Source of the DNA: an uncultured Clostridia bacterium
GTDB taxonomy: Bacteria > Bacillota > Clostridia > Oscillospirales > Ruminococcaceae
Direction of reading: 5' to 3'
NCBI GenBank assembly: GCA_947631585.1
Contig: CANRLY010000099.1
Span: 1-7,154 of the forward strand
Length of the DNA: 7,154 nt
Each line of letters begins with the position of its first letter. Positions within the stretch are counted from its first letter, which is position 1. Of this stretch, positions 6,405 through 7,154 are shown one piece after another. The notes under the pieces are model-generated. The model did not search any database and had not been told where the DNA came from. It was given only the letters and a program-made list of their open reading frames with translations. Made by a program: the position numbers and the translations under genes.

Positions 6405-6923
6405 ATGAACATTCAACTGGATAACCCTATAATTTCCTACTCTGAGAAAGGAAAACCGTTTTTGTATGACAAGCTGTTTTTAAAGACGGTGGCTAAGTAT
6501 ATCGAAGAGTACAAGAACGTTCCCTATGAGAGGCTTACGGAAAAAGATCAGTCGGTGGCTCTGGCAAGAATAATCAAGAAGATGGAATGTAACGGCGTCC
6601 CGGTGACGGAATTTTTCAAAAAGGAACTGAGCGACTGGGAGGGTCTGGAAAACCACGAGAGGATAAAAAGACTGCTGACGATAGTCACAAAGGATATCTT
6701 CTGCTGCTTTGACAAGAACCTGGAAGTGGACGGGGAGTTTGCCAAGAGCGACAGGATATATGCGGTCATCGACGGCGGAAAGCCCGACTACATCGCTTAC
6801 AGCGACCCGGTGAAGAAAAGTCTCTTCGGAAAGGAAAAGCCGAAGTCGGCTTACCACCTGTATTTTGCTGATCTTATCGAGAGGAACGAAGCAGGTCAGC
6901 TGCCAAGAAGCTCTCAGGAATGA
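6405..6923 (+). CDS. Uncharacterised soluble 172-aa protein
   Basis: I do not recognise the family. The protein is soluble, without signal peptide or membrane helix. Residues about 22-105 look helical (for example KTVAKYIEEYK, 27-37, and RIKRLLTIVTKDIFCCF, 86-102). Residues 106-135 look like strands (DRIYAVIDGGKPDYIAYSD, 116-134). S139-LFGKEKPK resembles the N-terminal GLFGKKKSK of the preceding protein. Two adjacent cysteines occur at 100-101. The start is supported by AAAGGA (6389-6394) at 10-nt spacing. The gene begins 51 nt after the upstream stop, with no terminator between, and ends 19 nt before the cyclophilin start, so all three are probably co-transcribed. Confidence 0.8.
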   Translation: MNIQLDNPIISYSEKGKPFLYDKLFLKTVAKYIEEYKNVPYERLTEKDQSVALARIIKKMECNGVPVTEFFKKELSDWEGLENHERIKRLLTIVTKDIFCCFDKNLEVDGEFAKSDRIYAVIDGGKPDYIAYSDPVKKSLFGKEKPKSAYHLYFADLIERNEAGQLPRSSQE

Positions 6924-6942
6924 TGTGGAAAGGTGATGTGTT

Positions 6943-7154
6943 GTGGTAGTTATTGAAATGGAAAACGGCAGCAAGATGAAGCTGGAGCTTTATCCCGAAC
7001 ACGCCCCCATCACAGTGGCGAATTTTCTGAAGCTGGTGGAACAGGGGTTCTATGACGGACTGATATTCCACAGGGTGATACCTGGATTTATGATACAGGG
7101 CGGAGACCCTGACGGCACGGGAATGGGCGGTCCTAAAGAAAGGATAAAAGGGGA
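6943..7154 (+). CDS. Cyclophilin-type peptidyl-prolyl cis-trans isomerase (5' part, cut by the window end)
   Basis: Only the first 70 codons are inside the window. They carry the cyclophilin core: L-Y-P-E-H-A-P-I-T-V-A-N-F (15-27), then F-H-R-V-I-P-G-F-M-I-Q-G-G-D-P (42-56), which includes the catalytic arginine of FHR and the conserved F-M-x-Q substrate-binding residues, then GTGMGGP and the start of the IKGE motif. The enzyme interconverts cis and trans Xaa-Pro peptide bonds and assists folding. There is no signal peptide or lipobox, so it should be cytoplasmic. The chosen start is GTG at 6943, because AAAGGTGA (6929-6936) sits 6 nt upstream and the frame is closed by TGA at 6934; the first ATG in frame (6958) would lose conserved strand residues and lacks a matching site. 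It follows the 172-aa gene by 19 nt. Confidence 0.93.
   Translation, partial: MVVIEMENGSKMKLELYPEHAPITVANFLKLVEQGFYDGLIFHRVIPGFMIQGGDPDGTGMGGPKERIKG

Noticed and set aside
5895..6974. Minus-strand frames across the plus-strand operon
   Set aside because: The plus-strand genes have good ribosome sites, normal protein composition and tight spacing; the antisense products look like shadows, and one overlaps the cyclophilin start.

Overview
The window looks like chromosomal DNA of a Gram-positive gut-type clostridium, most like Ruminococcus/Oscillospiraceae. The grounds are moderate-GC genes with frequent ATA isoleucine codons, AGGAGG-type ribosome binding sites, very AT-rich intergenic DNA, and an ECF sigma factor paired with a membrane-anchored beta-propeller protein. 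The taxonomic call is inference. I see no mobile element, CRISPR array, tRNA or rRNA.

Layout from left to right. (1) A 12-helix MFS transporter (65-1312, +) runs toward a two-gene minus-strand operon, and a hairpin at 1324-1350 can terminate both. (2) The minus-strand operon encodes an ECF-type sigma factor (3289-3780) followed 12 nt later by a single-pass membrane protein with an external beta-propeller (1366-3276), the likely anti-sigma or sensor partner. (3) A strong minus-strand terminator (3875-3902) separates that operon from an upstream minus-strand gene (3925-5220). That gene encodes a tail-anchored membrane protein with a J-domain-like N-terminus that lacks the HPD motif. (4) A roughly 370-bp, strongly AT-rich divergent intergenic region (5221-5588) holds a good plus-strand promoter, a GC-rich structured leader, and a weaker minus-strand promoter. 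(5) A plus-strand operon follows: an unrecognised 254-aa soluble charged protein (5589-6353), an unrecognised 172-aa protein (6405-6923), and the start of a cyclophilin-type peptidyl-prolyl isomerase (6943 to the window end).

How the parts may work together. The sigma/propeller pair is a self-contained envelope-sensing module: the external propeller would sense a signal and the short cytoplasmic N-terminus would hold or release the sigma factor. The HPD-less J-like membrane protein shares its promoter region with an operon ending in a prolyl isomerase, so a protein-handling theme is possible, but nothing in the sequence proves a functional link. The least explained part is the trio of J-like membrane protein, 254-aa protein and 172-aa protein; these are the candidates for an undescribed system, and I assign them no function.
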